A stretch of 7,246 bases of DNA from CAJWLW01 sp963580095 (GTDB taxonomy: Bacteria > Verrucomicrobiota > Lentisphaeria > JABSQK01 > CAJWLW01): contig CAUZJQ010000227.1 of assembly GCA_963580095.1 (NCBI GenBank), forward strand, positions 1 to 7,246, written 5' to 3'. The notes beneath the pieces were generated by a model, which was not told the origin of the DNA, searched no databases, and saw only the letters and a list, made by a program, of their open reading frames with translations. Shown here piece by piece: positions 6,953 to 7,246 of the stretch. A program made the translations under genes and the position numbers. The stretch's first letter is position 1; each line of letters opens with the position of its first letter.

Positions 6953-7240
6953 TTAGCCAACAACGGCGAGGATATCGTCCGACTTGACGATCTTGTATTC
7001 CTCGTCGTCGAGGGTGACATCGGTGCCGCCGTATTTGTTGGTCAGCACGAGATCGCCGACTTTGACTTCGAACTTGATCTTGTTGCCGTCGTCATCGGTG
7101 CCGCCGGTTCCCAGCGAAACAACTTTGGCTTCCTGCGGCTTTTCCTTGGCACTGTCAGGGATGACGATGCCGCCTTTGATCTGTTCTTCGATGTCGGCTA
7201 CTTGCAGCAGCACGCGCTCTCCGAGGGGTTTGACTTTCAT
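6953..7240 (-). CDS. groS: Co-chaperonin GroES (Hsp10, 10 kDa subunit)
   Basis: This 95-aa protein is the lid of the chaperonin cage: seven subunits cap the GroEL ring in an ATP-dependent way. It begins MKVKPLGERVLLQ, the usual first strand. The mobile loop that touches GroEL lies at about residues 18-32 and includes KGGIVIPDSAKEKPQE. The beta-barrel core has a GDLVLTNKYGG segment and the protein ends in DDILAVVG. Length is standard for the family. The ATG is 6 nt from the window end, so its ribosome site, promoter and any CIRCE or sigma-32 control lie outside and cannot be judged. It is first in the operon, 101 nt before groL. Confidence 0.98.
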   Translation of the reverse strand: MKVKPLGERVLLQVADIEEQIKGGIVIPDSAKEKPQEAKVVSLGTGGTDDDGNKIKFEVKVGDLVLTNKYGGTDVTLDDEEYKIVKSDDILAVVG

Positions 7241-7246
7241 GTTCTT

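Overview
The window is about 7.2 kb of moderately GC-rich DNA (mid-to-high fifties by eye) from an unidentified Gram-negative-type bacterium. Every intact gene is on the minus strand. Most have clear AAGGAG/GGAGG-type ribosome binding sites; the start sites of mscS-like and the secreted-protein gene are weaker, and that of groS is cut off by the window edge. The GroEL N-terminus and the short GroES look, from memory, more like PVC-superphylum (Verrucomicrobia/Planctomycetes/Lentisphaerae) chaperonins than typical gammaproteobacterial ones. No alignment was possible, so the taxonomic assignment is open.

Layout read in the direction of transcription (right to left): groS (7240-6953) and groL (6851-5190) form the chaperonin operon. 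It has a hairpin in the gap between the genes and a strong intrinsic terminator after groL. Next comes an unrecognised 210-aa exported protein (4943-4311), ending just before a perfect 19-bp-stem hairpin. Then follow a CNNM/CBS/CorC_HlyC transporter-like membrane protein (4040-2736) and an MscS-family channel (2687-1806), only 48 nt apart and probably one operon. Last are two small heat-shock proteins (1571-1146 and 1108-725), also one operon, ending at a strong hairpin. The theme is stress physiology: a folding machine, ATP-independent holdases, and membrane proteins for osmotic and ion homeostasis.

The most interesting regulatory DNA is the 234-bp gap upstream of the sHSP operon. It holds a sigma-32-like promoter, a pair of GCCA-N3-TGGC palindromes placed on either side of that promoter 43 bp apart (about four helical turns), and a leader of about 170 nt. 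In that leader the Shine-Dalgarno of the first hsp20 can be masked by either of two alternative pairings. Together this looks like a promoter, operator and RNA-thermometer control unit.

The left end (168-724) has no intact gene. A plus-strand membrane-protein tail ends at 167. It is followed by coding-like fragments on both strands, one possibly the tail of a transposase, suggesting a scar of past insertion or deletion. I found no tRNA, rRNA, CRISPR array or intact insertion sequence.
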